Assembly: GCF_017315755.1 (NCBI RefSeq)
Contig: NZ_JAFLRJ010000157.1
Location: forward strand, 461-64,460
Source: Streptomyces beijiangensis
GTDB taxonomy: Bacteria > Actinomycetota > Actinomycetes > Streptomycetales > Streptomycetaceae
Direction: 5' to 3'
Length of the DNA stretch: 64,000 bases
The translations under genes and the position numbers were made by a program. Positions 1 to 8,109 of this stretch are shown one piece after another; within the stretch, counting starts at the first letter, position 1; every line of letters starts with the position of its first letter. Under the pieces are notes generated by a model. The model was not told the DNA's origin and ran no database searches. It was given only the letters and a program-made list of their open reading frames with translations.

Positions 1-631
1 CGGCGCTCGCGCCCGCCTCGATCTGGATCTTGAGGAAGGCGGAGGTGATCTCCGCGAGACGGTCGAGCAGGTCGGCCCAGAGCTGCGGGTCGCCGTACAT
101 CAGCGCCTTGGTGTGCTCGTGGTTGCGTGAAGGACCGCCCTCCACGAGGTAGCTCGCGAGAGTGAAAGGTGCGCCCGCGAATCCGATGAGCGGAGTGGAG
201 CCGAGTTCGGCGGTCAACAGTCCGATCGCCTCGGTGACGTACCAGACGTCTTCCGGGGTCAGATCCCGCAGCCGGTCCAGATCGGCGCGCGTACGGATCG
301 GATCCGCGATGACGGGCCCGACCCCCGGCTTGATGTCGAGGTCGATGCCGATGGCCTTCAGCGGGACCACGATGTCGCTGTAGTAGACCGCCGCGTCCAC
401 GTTGTGCCTGCGTACGGGCTGCATGGTGATCTCGGCGACGAGCTCGGGACGCGTGCAGGAGTCGAGCATCGCGATGCCCTCGCGCACCTTGAGGTACTCG
501 GGAAGCGAGCGCCCTGCCTGCCTCATGAACCAGACCGGCGTGTGCTCCACAGGCTCCCGCCTGCAGGCCTTCATGAAGACCGAGTCGTACGTCTTGCTCT
601 GCTGGCCCTGGGGGCGGTCGTTGGCGCTCAC
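1..631 (-). CDS. hemE: Uroporphyrinogen decarboxylase, N-terminal part (3' end off window)
   Basis: This encodes the first ~210 residues of uroporphyrinogen III decarboxylase, the cytoplasmic heme-pathway enzyme that removes four acetate carboxyls to give coproporphyrinogen III. Family signatures are clear: WFMRQAGRSLPEY near residue 40, the substrate-contacting Asp in VYYSDIVVPL, and GFAGAPFTLASYLVEGG near residue 150. The GTG at 631 (MSANDRPQG) is chosen because the only nearby upstream ATG runs into a stop. It is divergent from the DUF3000 gene. The C-terminal half lies beyond the window edge. Confidence 0.95.
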   Translation of the reverse strand, partial: MSANDRPQGQQSKTYDSVFMKACRREPVEHTPVWFMRQAGRSLPEYLKVREGIAMLDSCTRPELVAEITMQPVRRHNVDAAVYYSDIVVPLKAIGIDLDIKPGVGPVIADPIRTRADLDRLRDLTPEDVWYVTEAIGLLTAELGSTPLIGFAGAPFTLASYLVEGGPSRNHEHTKALMYGDPQLWADLLDRLAEITSAFLKIQIEAGASA

Positions 632-686
632 GTCCAGAAGTTTCGCATGACGGGTGTCCCTCCCCGTGCGAAGCCCCCGTTCCGCC

Positions 687-692
687 TAGTCT
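687..692 (+). promoter_or_regulatory. Putative -10 element, leaderless DUF3000 gene
   Basis: TAGTCT fits the TAnnnT -10 pattern and lies 7 nt before the ATG at 700. No Shine-Dalgarno sequence lies in front of that ATG. A leaderless transcript starting at the A of the start codon is the simplest reading. Confidence 0.4.
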
Positions 693-699
693 TCCCCGC

Positions 700-1350
700 A
701 TGGCTGCGGCTCAAGGACGATTTTCAGATGGCGCTGATGGTTCGGACGGCGCGGACGGGGACCCCGTTCCGCCCGCTTTTCAGCGGGCGGTCGATGCTCT
801 GCAGTCGGCGCGGTTGCGTCCGGAGGTGGAGATCGACCCGACGAAGCCGCCCAAACGGCTCGCGCCGCACGCCTATGCCCTGGAGGCGGCGGTCGTCCAG
901 GACGATCTCGATCTGGCCGACGGCCGGCTCGTGCTCCTCCACGACCCGGCGGGGCACGAAGCCTGGCAGGGCACCTTCCGCCTGGTCACGCTCGTACGCG
1001 CGGAGCTGGAGCCGGAGATGGCCGCGGACCCCCTCCTGCCCGAGGTCTGCTGGTCCTGGCTGACCGGGGCGCTGGAGGCGCGCGGTCTGTCGTACGGGGA
1101 GGCGAGCGGCACGGTCACCCGTGCCGGGTCGCACTACTTCGGCGGGCTCTCGGAGCGCAGGCCCGCGACGCAGATCGAGATCCGGGCGTCCTGGACCCCG
1201 CGCGAGGGTATGGGCGGGGTGCCCGACGCCGCCTCCCATCTGGCTTCCTGGTGCGACCTGCTCTGTCAGATCGGTGGCCTGCCGCCGGCCGGTCCGATGG
1301 ACACCGGAGTGGTGTCGCTGCCGCAGCGGCGCGGTCCGCAGACCCTGTGA
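700..1350 (+). CDS. DUF3000 family protein
   Basis: A 216-aa protein recognised as the actinobacterial DUF3000 family, which in Streptomyces normally sits divergently from hemE. The body (PAFQRAVDALQSAR through WCDLLCQIGGLPPAG) contains the aromatic-rich conserved core. There is no signal peptide or membrane segment. An acidic, Gly/Asp-rich tract (residues 8-22) precedes the domain. Biochemical function is unknown to me; a link to heme metabolism is suggested only by its neighbour. The start at 700 has no ribosome binding site but has a well-placed -10, so it is probably leaderless. Confidence 0.85.
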   Translation: MAAAQGRFSDGADGSDGADGDPVPPAFQRAVDALQSARLRPEVEIDPTKPPKRLAPHAYALEAAVVQDDLDLADGRLVLLHDPAGHEAWQGTFRLVTLVRAELEPEMAADPLLPEVCWSWLTGALEARGLSYGEASGTVTRAGSHYFGGLSERRPATQIEIRASWTPREGMGGVPDAASHLASWCDLLCQIGGLPPAGPMDTGVVSLPQRRGPQTL

Positions 1351-1525
1351 AGACTGCCCGTATCCCTCCCGCTCCCTCCCGCATCCCCTCGAACAATCGC
1401 GCGCGCGTCCGAATTGCCGGAATTGTTACTCACCAAATCGTGATCTTTCTCTAAAGCCTGGGCCAATTGGTGCCGAAGAGGTCAGTGACCCATCAAGCAC
1501 CCCACTCTTCTCCCCAGGAGGCCTG

Positions 1526-2188
1526 GTGTCCGTTCTCCTCGAGCAGCCCGCAAGCCTGGTCGCCTACCGCCCGAACAAGCCGACGGCCATGGTCGTCGTG
1601 GCCGACCCTCGCGTGCGCTCCACCGTCACCCGCCACCTGTGGGCCCTCGGAGTACGTGATGTGATCGAGGCTTCGTCCATCGCGGAGGCACGTCCCCGCG
1701 TCAGCAGCCCGCGCGACATCTGCGTTGCCGACGTCCACCTGCCCGACGGTTCCGGGCTGACCCTGCTGTCCGAAACCCGAGCCGCGGGGTGGCCGAACGG
1801 CCTGGCCCTCTCCGCAGCCGACGACATCGGCGCCGTACGCAATGCCCTCGCGGGCGGCGTGAAGGGCTACGTAGTCACCGGCACCCGTACAAATGTCGGG
1901 CACCCGACCCGCCCGGGCGCCGCACCCATCGGCGCCAACGCCGCCCGTCTGCACCGCCGCCCCCCGGGCGCCCCGAGCCACCCGGGCGGTTACCGCGAGC
2001 TGTCGGGCCGTGAGGTCGAGGTGCTCCGCCTCGTCGCCGAAGGCCAGTCCAACAAGGCCATCGGCGTCTCCATGGGGCTCTCCGCCCTGACCGTCAAGAG
2101 TCACCTGGCCCGCATCGCGCGCAAGCTCGGCACGGGCGACCGCGCCGGCATGGTCGCGGTGGCTCTCCGTACCGGAATCATTCACTGA
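1526..2188 (+). CDS. Orphan NarL/LuxR-type response regulator
   Basis: A 220-aa transcription factor. An N-terminal receiver-like domain (~residues 18-125) carries the candidate phospho-acceptor Asp in ICVADVHLPDGSG and the conserved Lys in GVKGYV, but the usual N-terminal acidic pair is reduced to a single Asp (VVVADP). A Pro/Arg/Ala-rich linker leads to a C-terminal LuxR helix-turn-helix (LSGREVEVLRLVAEG ... SALTVKSHLARIARKLG). The GTG at 1526 is chosen because AGGAGG lies 5-10 nt upstream; the open frame extends further 5' but reads as non-coding. No histidine kinase is adjacent. A strong terminator follows. Confidence 0.9.
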   Translation: MSVLLEQPASLVAYRPNKPTAMVVVADPRVRSTVTRHLWALGVRDVIEASSIAEARPRVSSPRDICVADVHLPDGSGLTLLSETRAAGWPNGLALSAADDIGAVRNALAGGVKGYVVTGTRTNVGHPTRPGAAPIGANAARLHRRPPGAPSHPGGYRELSGREVEVLRLVAEGQSNKAIGVSMGLSALTVKSHLARIARKLGTGDRAGMVAVALRTGIIH

Positions 2189-2205
2189 CCGGTTTACACC
2201 CCCTC

Positions 2206-2241
2206 AGGGCCCGTCGACGGATCGTTCCGTCGACGGGCCCT
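2206..2241 (+). terminator. Strong hairpin terminator after the response regulator
   Basis: Perfect 16-bp stem (2206-2221 with 2226-2241) and a 4-nt TCGT loop, 17 bp after the response-regulator stop and 25 bp before the rnd start. It separates the two transcription units. Confidence 0.85.
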
Positions 2242-2254
2242 GTGCATACACAGA

Positions 2255-2260
2255 TACCCT
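2255..2260 (+). promoter_or_regulatory. Putative -10 element, leaderless rnd
   Basis: TACCCT fits TAnnnT and ends 6 nt before the GTG at 2267, which lacks a Shine-Dalgarno. With the terminator immediately upstream, rnd needs its own promoter, and this is the best candidate. Confidence 0.4.
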
Positions 2261-2266
2261 TGACAG

Positions 2267-3550
2267 GTGACCGACGCCCAAGAGACCGCAGCAGAGACAG
2301 CACTGCGCACCACGGGGGGCGCTCCCCCCGACGACGTCGATTCGGCGCCGATTCCTTTGTTGGAGCCCCGCGAGGGCATTCCGCAGGTGGTCGCGACCGA
2401 TGAAGCGCTCGCCGAAGTGATCGCGGCCTTCGCCGCGGGCACGGGTCCCGTCGCCGTCGACGCCGAACGTGCGTCCGGATATCGCTACGGGCAGCGCGCC
2501 TATCTAGTCCAGCTCCGCCGCGAGGGCGCGGGCTCCGCACTGATCGATCCGGTCGGCTGCCCCGACCTGTCGGGGCTCGGCGACGTCATCGCGGATGCCG
2601 AGTGGGTGCTCCACGCGGCGACCCAGGATCTTCCGTGTCTGCGCGAAATAGGCATGGTCCCGACCCGGATCTTCGACACCGAGCTGGCCGGGAGGCTCGC
2701 CGGGTTCCCGCGGGTCGGCCTCGGCGCGATGGTCGAGAACGTGCTGGGTTACGCCCTGGAGAAGGGCCATTCCGCCGTCGACTGGTCGACCCGCCCGCTG
2801 CCCGACCCCTGGCTGCGCTACGCCGCCCTCGACGTGGAACTCCTCGTCGACCTGCGCGATGCGCTGGAGAAGGAGCTGGACCGGCAGGGCAAGCTGGAGT
2901 GGGCCCTGGAGGAGTTCGACGCGATCGCCTCCGCGCCGCCCGCGGCCCCGCGCAAGGACCCCTGGCGCCGTACATCCGGGATGCACAAGGTGCGACGACG
3001 CCGTCAGATGGCCGTCGTCCGGGAGCTGTGGACCGTACGGGACACGGTGGCCCAGCGCCGGGACGTCTCCCCGGGCAAGGTCCTCGGTGACGGCGCGATC
3101 GTGGAGGCGGCCCTGGCGCTGCCCCTCGATGTGACCGCGCTGACGGCGCTGCCCGGGTTCGGCCACCGCATGGGCCGGCGCGCGCTGGACCAGTGGCAGT
3201 CCGCGGTCGACCGCGCCAAGGCGCTGCCGGACAACGAGCTTCCGCAGCCGGGTACGCAGGTGGCGGGTCCGCCGCCGCCGCGCGCCTGGGCCGACAAGGA
3301 CCCGGCGGCGGCGGCCCGGCTCGCTGCGGCGCGTACGGCGGTCTCGGCCCTGGCCGAGGAACTGAACATGCCGCAGGAGAACCTGATGACGCCGGACACG
3401 GTGCGCAGGGTGTGCTGGGAGCCGCCGAGGGACCGTTCCGAGGAAAAGATCTCGGCCGTTCTTTCCGGGCTCGGTGCACGGCGGTGGCAGATCGAGCAGG
3501 TCGCACCGCTGCTGGTGACGGCGCTCCAGGACGGACCGGCTCAGAGCTGA
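2267..3550 (+). CDS. rnd: Ribonuclease D family 3'-5' exoribonuclease with HRDC domain
   Basis: A 427-aa DEDD-family exonuclease for RNA 3'-end processing. The 3'-5' exonuclease domain spans ~residues 40-235: VAVDAERASGYRY carries Exo I Asp and Glu, HAATQDLPCLREIG Exo II, and WLRYAALDVELLVDL Exo III. An HRDC domain (~270-350, containing ALTALPGFGHRMGRR) follows, then a C-terminal extension typical of actinobacterial homologues. The GTG start has no clear ribosome binding site and is probably leaderless. A hairpin terminator lies just after the stop, so it is likely monocistronic. Confidence 0.9.
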   Translation: MTDAQETAAETALRTTGGAPPDDVDSAPIPLLEPREGIPQVVATDEALAEVIAAFAAGTGPVAVDAERASGYRYGQRAYLVQLRREGAGSALIDPVGCPDLSGLGDVIADAEWVLHAATQDLPCLREIGMVPTRIFDTELAGRLAGFPRVGLGAMVENVLGYALEKGHSAVDWSTRPLPDPWLRYAALDVELLVDLRDALEKELDRQGKLEWALEEFDAIASAPPAAPRKDPWRRTSGMHKVRRRRQMAVVRELWTVRDTVAQRRDVSPGKVLGDGAIVEAALALPLDVTALTALPGFGHRMGRRALDQWQSAVDRAKALPDNELPQPGTQVAGPPPPRAWADKDPAAAARLAAARTAVSALAEELNMPQENLMTPDTVRRVCWEPPRDRSEEKISAVLSGLGARRWQIEQVAPLLVTALQDGPAQS

Positions 3551-3556
3551 GGGTGA

Positions 3557-3586
3557 CCGGGGCCGCGGCGGATGCCGCGGCCCCGG
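3557..3586 (+). terminator. rnd terminator
   Basis: 13-bp perfect GC stem (3557-3569 with 3574-3586), 4-nt GGAT loop, starting 6 bp after the rnd stop and followed by a T-rich stretch. Confidence 0.75.
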
Positions 3587-3663
3587 CTTCATTTCCGGGG
3601 TGCTCCGGGATGTTCCGGGGTGTGACCTTCGCCGCTCCTGCCGCAGAGGGTGGGCAGTCTGGT

Positions 3664-3675
3664 TACCCGTGGGTA
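3664..3675 (+). promoter_or_regulatory. Palindrome upstream of the fatty-acid oxidation operon
   Basis: TACCC-GT-GGGTA is a perfect 12-bp dyad 75 bp before the thiolase start, in the promoter-sized gap after the rnd terminator. It is the size and shape of a TetR-family operator. Which regulator binds it is unknown. Confidence 0.45.
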
Positions 3676-3750
3676 GCATGACCGTATGCGGAACACGATC
3701 CGTCGTGCCCGCAGCAGCAGTGCCATCCCGCACCCTGGAGGAGAGCCATC

Positions 3751-4977
3751 GTGCCTCGTACCATCCGGGACGTCGTCTTCGTCGACGGCGTCCGCACCCC
3801 GTTCGGCAAGGCGGGCCCGAAGGGCATCTACCACGAGACCCGGGCCGACGATCTCGTCGTGAAGGCGATCCGGGAGCTGCTGCGACGCAACCCGGAACTC
3901 GACCCCGCGAAGATCGACGAGGTGGCCATCGCCGCCACCACCCAGATCGGTGACCAGGGCCTGACGCTCGGCCGGACCGCGGGCATCCTCGCCGGTCTGC
4001 CGCAGTCCGTACCCGGCTACTCCATCGACCGCATGTGCGCGGGCGCGCTGACCGCCGTGACGGCGACCGCGGGCTCCATCGCCTTCGGTGCGTACGACGC
4101 CGTCATCGCCGGTGGCGTCGAGCACATGGGCCGCCACCCCATGGGCGAGGGCGTCGACCCGAACCCGCGGTTCGTGAGCGAGAAGCTCGTCGACGAGTCC
4201 GCCCTGTTCATGGGCATGACCGCCGAGAACCTGCACGACCGCTACCCCACCATCACCAAGCAGCGCGCCGACGAGTACGCCGTGCGCTCGCAGGAGAAGG
4301 CGGCGAAGGCGTACGCGAACGGGAAGATCCAGCAGGACCTGGTCCCGATCTCGGTGCGCAACACCAATGCCGAGGTGGGCGAGACCGGCTGGGGCCTGGT
4401 CACCGCCGACGAGCCGATGCGTCCGGGGACGACCCTGGACAACCTCGCCGGGCTGAAGACGCCGTTCCGTACGCACGGACGCGTCACCGCGGGCAACGCC
4501 GCCGGTCTCAACGACGGCGCGACCGCCTCGATCCTCGCCTCCGAGGACTTCGCCCGCGAGAACAACCTCCCGGTGAAGATGCGCCTCGTGTCCTACGCGT
4601 ATGTGGGCGTCGAGCCGGAGGTCATGGGCTACGGCCCGATCCCGGCCACCGAGAAGGCGCTGGCCAAGGCCGGCCTGTCGATCGAGGACATCAACCTCTT
4701 CGAGATCAACGAGGCCTTCGCGGTCCAGGTGCTCGCGTTCCTGGAGCACTACGGCATCGCGGACGACGACGCGCGCGTCAACCAGTACGGCGGCGCCATC
4801 GCCTACGGCCACCCCCTCGCCTCCTCCGGTGTGCGTCTGATGACGCAGCTGGCGCGGCAGTTCGAGGAGCAGCCCGAGGTCCGCTACGGCCTGACCACGA
4901 TGTGTGTCGGCTTCGGCATGGGCGCCACGGTCATCTGGGAGAACCCGCACCACAAGGACGCCGGAGGCGACAAGTGA
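3751..4977 (+). CDS. fadA: Acetyl-CoA C-acyltransferase (thiolase), beta-oxidation subunit
   Basis: A 408-aa thiolase that would cleave 3-ketoacyl-CoA with CoA in the last step of beta-oxidation. The nucleophilic Cys is in DRMCAGALT (near residue 96); the GHPLASSG motif supplies the catalytic His (~354) and CVGFGMG the second Cys near the C-terminus. Length and motif order are canonical. The GTG at 3751 has GGAGAG upstream. Its stop overlaps the FadB start by 4 nt (GTGA), implying translational coupling and a FadA/FadB multienzyme complex. I recall S. coelicolor having the same gene pair. Confidence 0.93.
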   Translation: MPRTIRDVVFVDGVRTPFGKAGPKGIYHETRADDLVVKAIRELLRRNPELDPAKIDEVAIAATTQIGDQGLTLGRTAGILAGLPQSVPGYSIDRMCAGALTAVTATAGSIAFGAYDAVIAGGVEHMGRHPMGEGVDPNPRFVSEKLVDESALFMGMTAENLHDRYPTITKQRADEYAVRSQEKAAKAYANGKIQQDLVPISVRNTNAEVGETGWGLVTADEPMRPGTTLDNLAGLKTPFRTHGRVTAGNAAGLNDGATASILASEDFARENNLPVKMRLVSYAYVGVEPEVMGYGPIPATEKALAKAGLSIEDINLFEINEAFAVQVLAFLEHYGIADDDARVNQYGGAIAYGHPLASSGVRLMTQLARQFEEQPEVRYGLTTMCVGFGMGATVIWENPHHKDAGGDK

Positions 4978-7130
4978 GCACCACCACCGCTGAGCTTCTG
5001 AAGGGCGCGGCCGAGCTGTTCCCCGGTGAGGTCGTCACGTCGGCGCACGTACGCCACCTCGATCTGCCGGCAGTGCCCAATAGCGGCTCCGCCGCGGGCG
5101 CGGGCAAGTTCGCGCTCATCACGCTGGACAACGGCTTCGACCACACCAAGCCGACCACCTTCGGCCCCGGTTCGCTCGCGAACCTGGACCTCGCCATCGA
5201 CCAGGTGGAGAAGGAGGCGGCCGAGGGCACGATCGTCGGTGTCGGTATCACCGGCAAGCCGTTCATCTTCGCCGTCGGCGCCGACCTCAAGGGCGTCGAG
5301 CTCCTCAAGAACCACGACGACGCGCTGGCCATCGGCAAGGGCGGCCATGAGGTCTTCAAGCGGCTCTCGGGCCTGGCCGTGCCGACCTTCGCGTACTACA
5401 ACGGTGCCGCGATGGGCGGCGGTGTCGAGGTCGGTCTGCACTGCTCGTACCGCACGGTCTCCAAGGCGCTGCCGGCCTTCTCGCTGCCCGAGGTCTTCCT
5501 CGGCCTGGTCCCCGGCTGGGGCGGCTGCGCCCTGCTGCCGAACCTGATCGGCGCGGAGCGCGCGGTCTCGGTCATCATCGAGAACTCGCTCAGCCAGAAC
5601 CGTCAGCTCAAGGGCAAGCAGGTCTTCGAGCTCGGGATCGCCGACGCGCTCTTCGAGGGCGCGGACTTCCTGGAGCAGTCGCTGATCTGGACGGCGAACG
5701 TCCTCAAGGGCGACGTGAAGGTCGAGCGCCCCGAGGTCGACCGCGGCGAGGCCTGGGACCAGGCCGTCGCCAAGGGCCGTGTCATCGCCGACTCCAAGGT
5801 GCACGGCGCCGCCCCGGCCGCGTACCGCGCGCTCGACATCATCGCTGCCGCCAAGAGCGGTGACCTGCAGGCGGGCTTCGACGCCGAGGACCAGGCCCTC
5901 GCGGACCTGATCATGGGCGGGGAACTCCGCAGCGGTATCTACGCGTTCAACCTCGTACAGAAGCGCGCCAAGCGCCCGGCGGGTGCGCCGGACAAGAACC
6001 TGGCGCGTCCGGTGACGAAGGTGGGCGTCGTGGGCGCGGGCCTGATGGCCTCGCAGCTCGCGCTGCTCTTCCTGCGCCGCCTTGAGGTCCCGGTCGTCCT
6101 CACGGACATCGACCAGGCGCGGGTCGACAAGGGTGTGGGCTACGTCCACGCCGAGATCGACAAGCTCCTCGGCAAGCACCGCATCAACCAGGACAAGGCC
6201 AACCGCCTGAAGGCCCTGGTCACCGGTGTGCTGGACAAGGCCGAGGGCTTCTCCGACGCCGACTTCATCATCGAGGCCGTCTTCGAGGAGATCGGCGTCA
6301 AGCAGCAGGTGTTCGCGGAGGTCGAGGCGGTCGCCCCGGCGCACGCGATCCTCGCCACCAACACCTCGTCCCTCTCGATCACCGAGATGGCGTCGAAGCT
6401 GAAGAACCCCGAGCGGGTCGTCGGCTTCCACTTCTTCAACCCGGTCGCGATCCTCCCGCTCCTGGAGATCGTCCGCGGCGAGCAGACCGACGACGCCGCG
6501 CTCGCCACGGCGTTCGCTGTCGCGCGGAAGCTGAAGAAGACGGCGGTCCTGGTGAAGGACGCTCCGGCGTTCGTCGTCAACCGCATCCTGACCCGCTTCA
6601 TGGGCGAGATCCAGAACGTCATCGACGAGGGCACCCCGGTGGAGGTCGCCGAGAAGGCGGTCGAGCCGCTGGGCCTGCCGATGTCGCCGCTGGTGCTTCT
6701 GGAGCTGGTCGGTCCGGCGATCGGTCTGCACGTCTCGGAGACCCTGAACCGCGCCTTCCCCGACCGCTTCACGGTCTCGGAGAACCTGGCCGCCGTGGTC
6801 AAGGCGGGCAAGCGCGGCTTCTACGTCTATGACAGCGGCAAGCCGGAGCTGGACCCGGAGGTCGCGGCGCTGCTCAAGCAGGGCGACACCGTACTGACCG
6901 AGGAGCAGACTCGTGACCGCGTCCTGGACGCGGTGGCGCAGGAGATCGGCCTGATGCTGGCCGAGGGTGTCGTGGCCGAGGCCCAGGACATCGACCTCTG
7001 CCTGATCACGGGCGCGGGCTGGCCCTTCCACCTCGGCGGGATCACCCCGTACCTGGACCGCGAGGGCGTCTCGCAGCGGGTGAACGGGAAGCCGTTCCTG
7101 GCGCAGGGCCTGGCGAGCGTTCCGGCGTAA
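4974..7130 (+). CDS. fadB: Fatty-acid oxidation complex alpha subunit (enoyl-CoA hydratase/3-hydroxyacyl-CoA dehydrogenase)
   Basis: A 718-aa bifunctional enzyme. The N-terminal crotonase domain (~residues 1-300) hydrates enoyl-CoA; AVGADLKGVELL and YNGAAMGGGVEVGLHC are its oxyanion-hole and active-site loops, and SLPEVFLGLVPGWGG follows. The 3-hydroxyacyl-CoA dehydrogenase part begins with the NAD fold KVGVVGAGLMASQLA (~residue 350), contains NTSSLSIT and the catalytic-His motif GFHFFNP, then the C-terminal HCDH domain. The GTG start at 4974 overlaps the thiolase stop, fixing the start. A strong terminator follows 18 bp after the stop. Confidence 0.93.
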   Translation: MSTTTAELLKGAAELFPGEVVTSAHVRHLDLPAVPNSGSAAGAGKFALITLDNGFDHTKPTTFGPGSLANLDLAIDQVEKEAAEGTIVGVGITGKPFIFAVGADLKGVELLKNHDDALAIGKGGHEVFKRLSGLAVPTFAYYNGAAMGGGVEVGLHCSYRTVSKALPAFSLPEVFLGLVPGWGGCALLPNLIGAERAVSVIIENSLSQNRQLKGKQVFELGIADALFEGADFLEQSLIWTANVLKGDVKVERPEVDRGEAWDQAVAKGRVIADSKVHGAAPAAYRALDIIAAAKSGDLQAGFDAEDQALADLIMGGELRSGIYAFNLVQKRAKRPAGAPDKNLARPVTKVGVVGAGLMASQLALLFLRRLEVPVVLTDIDQARVDKGVGYVHAEIDKLLGKHRINQDKANRLKALVTGVLDKAEGFSDADFIIEAVFEEIGVKQQVFAEVEAVAPAHAILATNTSSLSITEMASKLKNPERVVGFHFFNPVAILPLLEIVRGEQTDDAALATAFAVARKLKKTAVLVKDAPAFVVNRILTRFMGEIQNVIDEGTPVEVAEKAVEPLGLPMSPLVLLELVGPAIGLHVSETLNRAFPDRFTVSENLAAVVKAGKRGFYVYDSGKPELDPEVAALLKQGDTVLTEEQTRDRVLDAVAQEIGLMLAEGVVAEAQDIDLCLITGAGWPFHLGGITPYLDREGVSQRVNGKPFLAQGLASVPA

Positions 7131-7148
7131 CATCGACCTACTTACGTT

Positions 7149-7187
7149 GTACGGGCCGTATGAGTTCGACTCTCATACGGCCCGTAC
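7149..7187 (+). terminator. Terminator of the fadAB operon
   Basis: Perfect 16-bp stem (7149-7164 with 7172-7187) with a 7-nt loop, between the fadB stop and the ribosome binding site of the next gene. Confidence 0.85.
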
Positions 7188-7206
7188 GCCTGTTCAAGGA
7201 GGGTTG

Positions 7207-8109
7207 ATGCGCCGACATACCGGCCTCAACATGCTGCGCCCGCGTAACTGGACTCGACGCACGGCCATTCCGCTGATGTGCGTTGTCGTTGTCGCGGTCG
7301 CACTGCTCTCCATCCACCATCCCACGCAGAAGATCACGGGGCGACAACTGCGCATAGCCACCTGGAACATGTGCGACATCAAGCCGTGGGGGTGCCCGAA
7401 CACCGGCAGCAATCTGCAGAAAGTGATGGAGCTGAAACGGCTCGCCACCGTCGATGGCGCGCAGGTGATCCTCGTCCAGGAGACCTGCTCCTCGGACCTC
7501 GAGCGGGCTCGAAAAGGGCTGGGGCATGGCTGGAGCAGTGTCTTGCGCCCTTACGTGAACGCCGACAAGAACGGCAAGCGCTCCACGATGGCGTGCACCG
7601 TCGGCAATCGAGGCACGGCGGGCTTCGGGATCCTGGCCTCCACCGCATTGTCCCGGGTCTCTGAGGTGTCCTCGCCAGAACCGACGGTCGGAATGCAACG
7701 AGGCATCATCTGTGCCTCAGTCGCCGCGCAGAACCTTCGGGTGTGCAATGCCCACCTCACCCTGCCCGGCAGTGATCTGGCACACCCGCACCGGGAGTAC
7801 CGAGCCGACGAGTTGAAGATCCTCGTGAAAGCAGCGGCGGGCGACCGGACCGTTTTCGGCGGAGACTTCAACAGCACCCCGCCGGACCCCGGCGACCCTG
7901 GGAGCTGGATCTGGCCGCAGGAAACCTACAGTCGTTACCGTGAGTGCGACCAGAAGGACAAGAACTCCCGCAGCGGCAGGACCACACACAAGACCGGCCA
8001 CAAACTGGACTACCTATTCACCGCACTGCCGCGCACTGGATGCACCGTGCGCAACACAGGGGCCTCGGACCACCGCGCGCTGATCATGCAAATCAAAATC
8101 TCGGACTGA
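7207..8109 (+). CDS. Membrane-anchored endonuclease/exonuclease/phosphatase (EEP) family protein
   Basis: A 300-aa protein with a positively charged N-terminus and one membrane helix (IPLMCVVVVAVALLS, ~residues 22-37), then an extracytoplasmic EEP domain. Catalytic signatures are present: Asn in RIATWNM, Glu in ILVQET, Asp/Asn in GGDFNSTP and the terminal Asp-His in ASDHRAL. The family includes DNase I-like nucleases, sphingomyelinases and phosphatases; the substrate here cannot be told. Six or more Cys in the outer domain suggest disulfides. The ATG at 7207 follows AGGAGGG, in preference to an earlier in-frame start. Its last 17 nt overlap the convergent hydrolase gene. Confidence 0.82.
   Translation: MRRHTGLNMLRPRNWTRRTAIPLMCVVVVAVALLSIHHPTQKITGRQLRIATWNMCDIKPWGCPNTGSNLQKVMELKRLATVDGAQVILVQETCSSDLERARKGLGHGWSSVLRPYVNADKNGKRSTMACTVGNRGTAGFGILASTALSRVSEVSSPEPTVGMQRGIICASVAAQNLRVCNAHLTLPGSDLAHPHREYRADELKILVKAAAGDRTVFGGDFNSTPPDPGDPGSWIWPQETYSRYRECDQKDKNSRSGRTTHKTGHKLDYLFTALPRTGCTVRNTGASDHRALIMQIKISD

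Noticed and set aside
1121-1525. In-frame extension of the response regulator into the DUF3000 gene
   Set aside because: It would overlap a real gene in another frame and lacks regulator-like sequence; the GTG at 1526 has a perfect AGGAGG.
4884-7133. Long minus-strand open frame opposite fadB (749 codons)
   Set aside because: Shadow of high-GC coding on the plus strand: low-complexity Arg/Leu/Asp-rich translation, no domain, while the plus strand encodes an unmistakable FadB.
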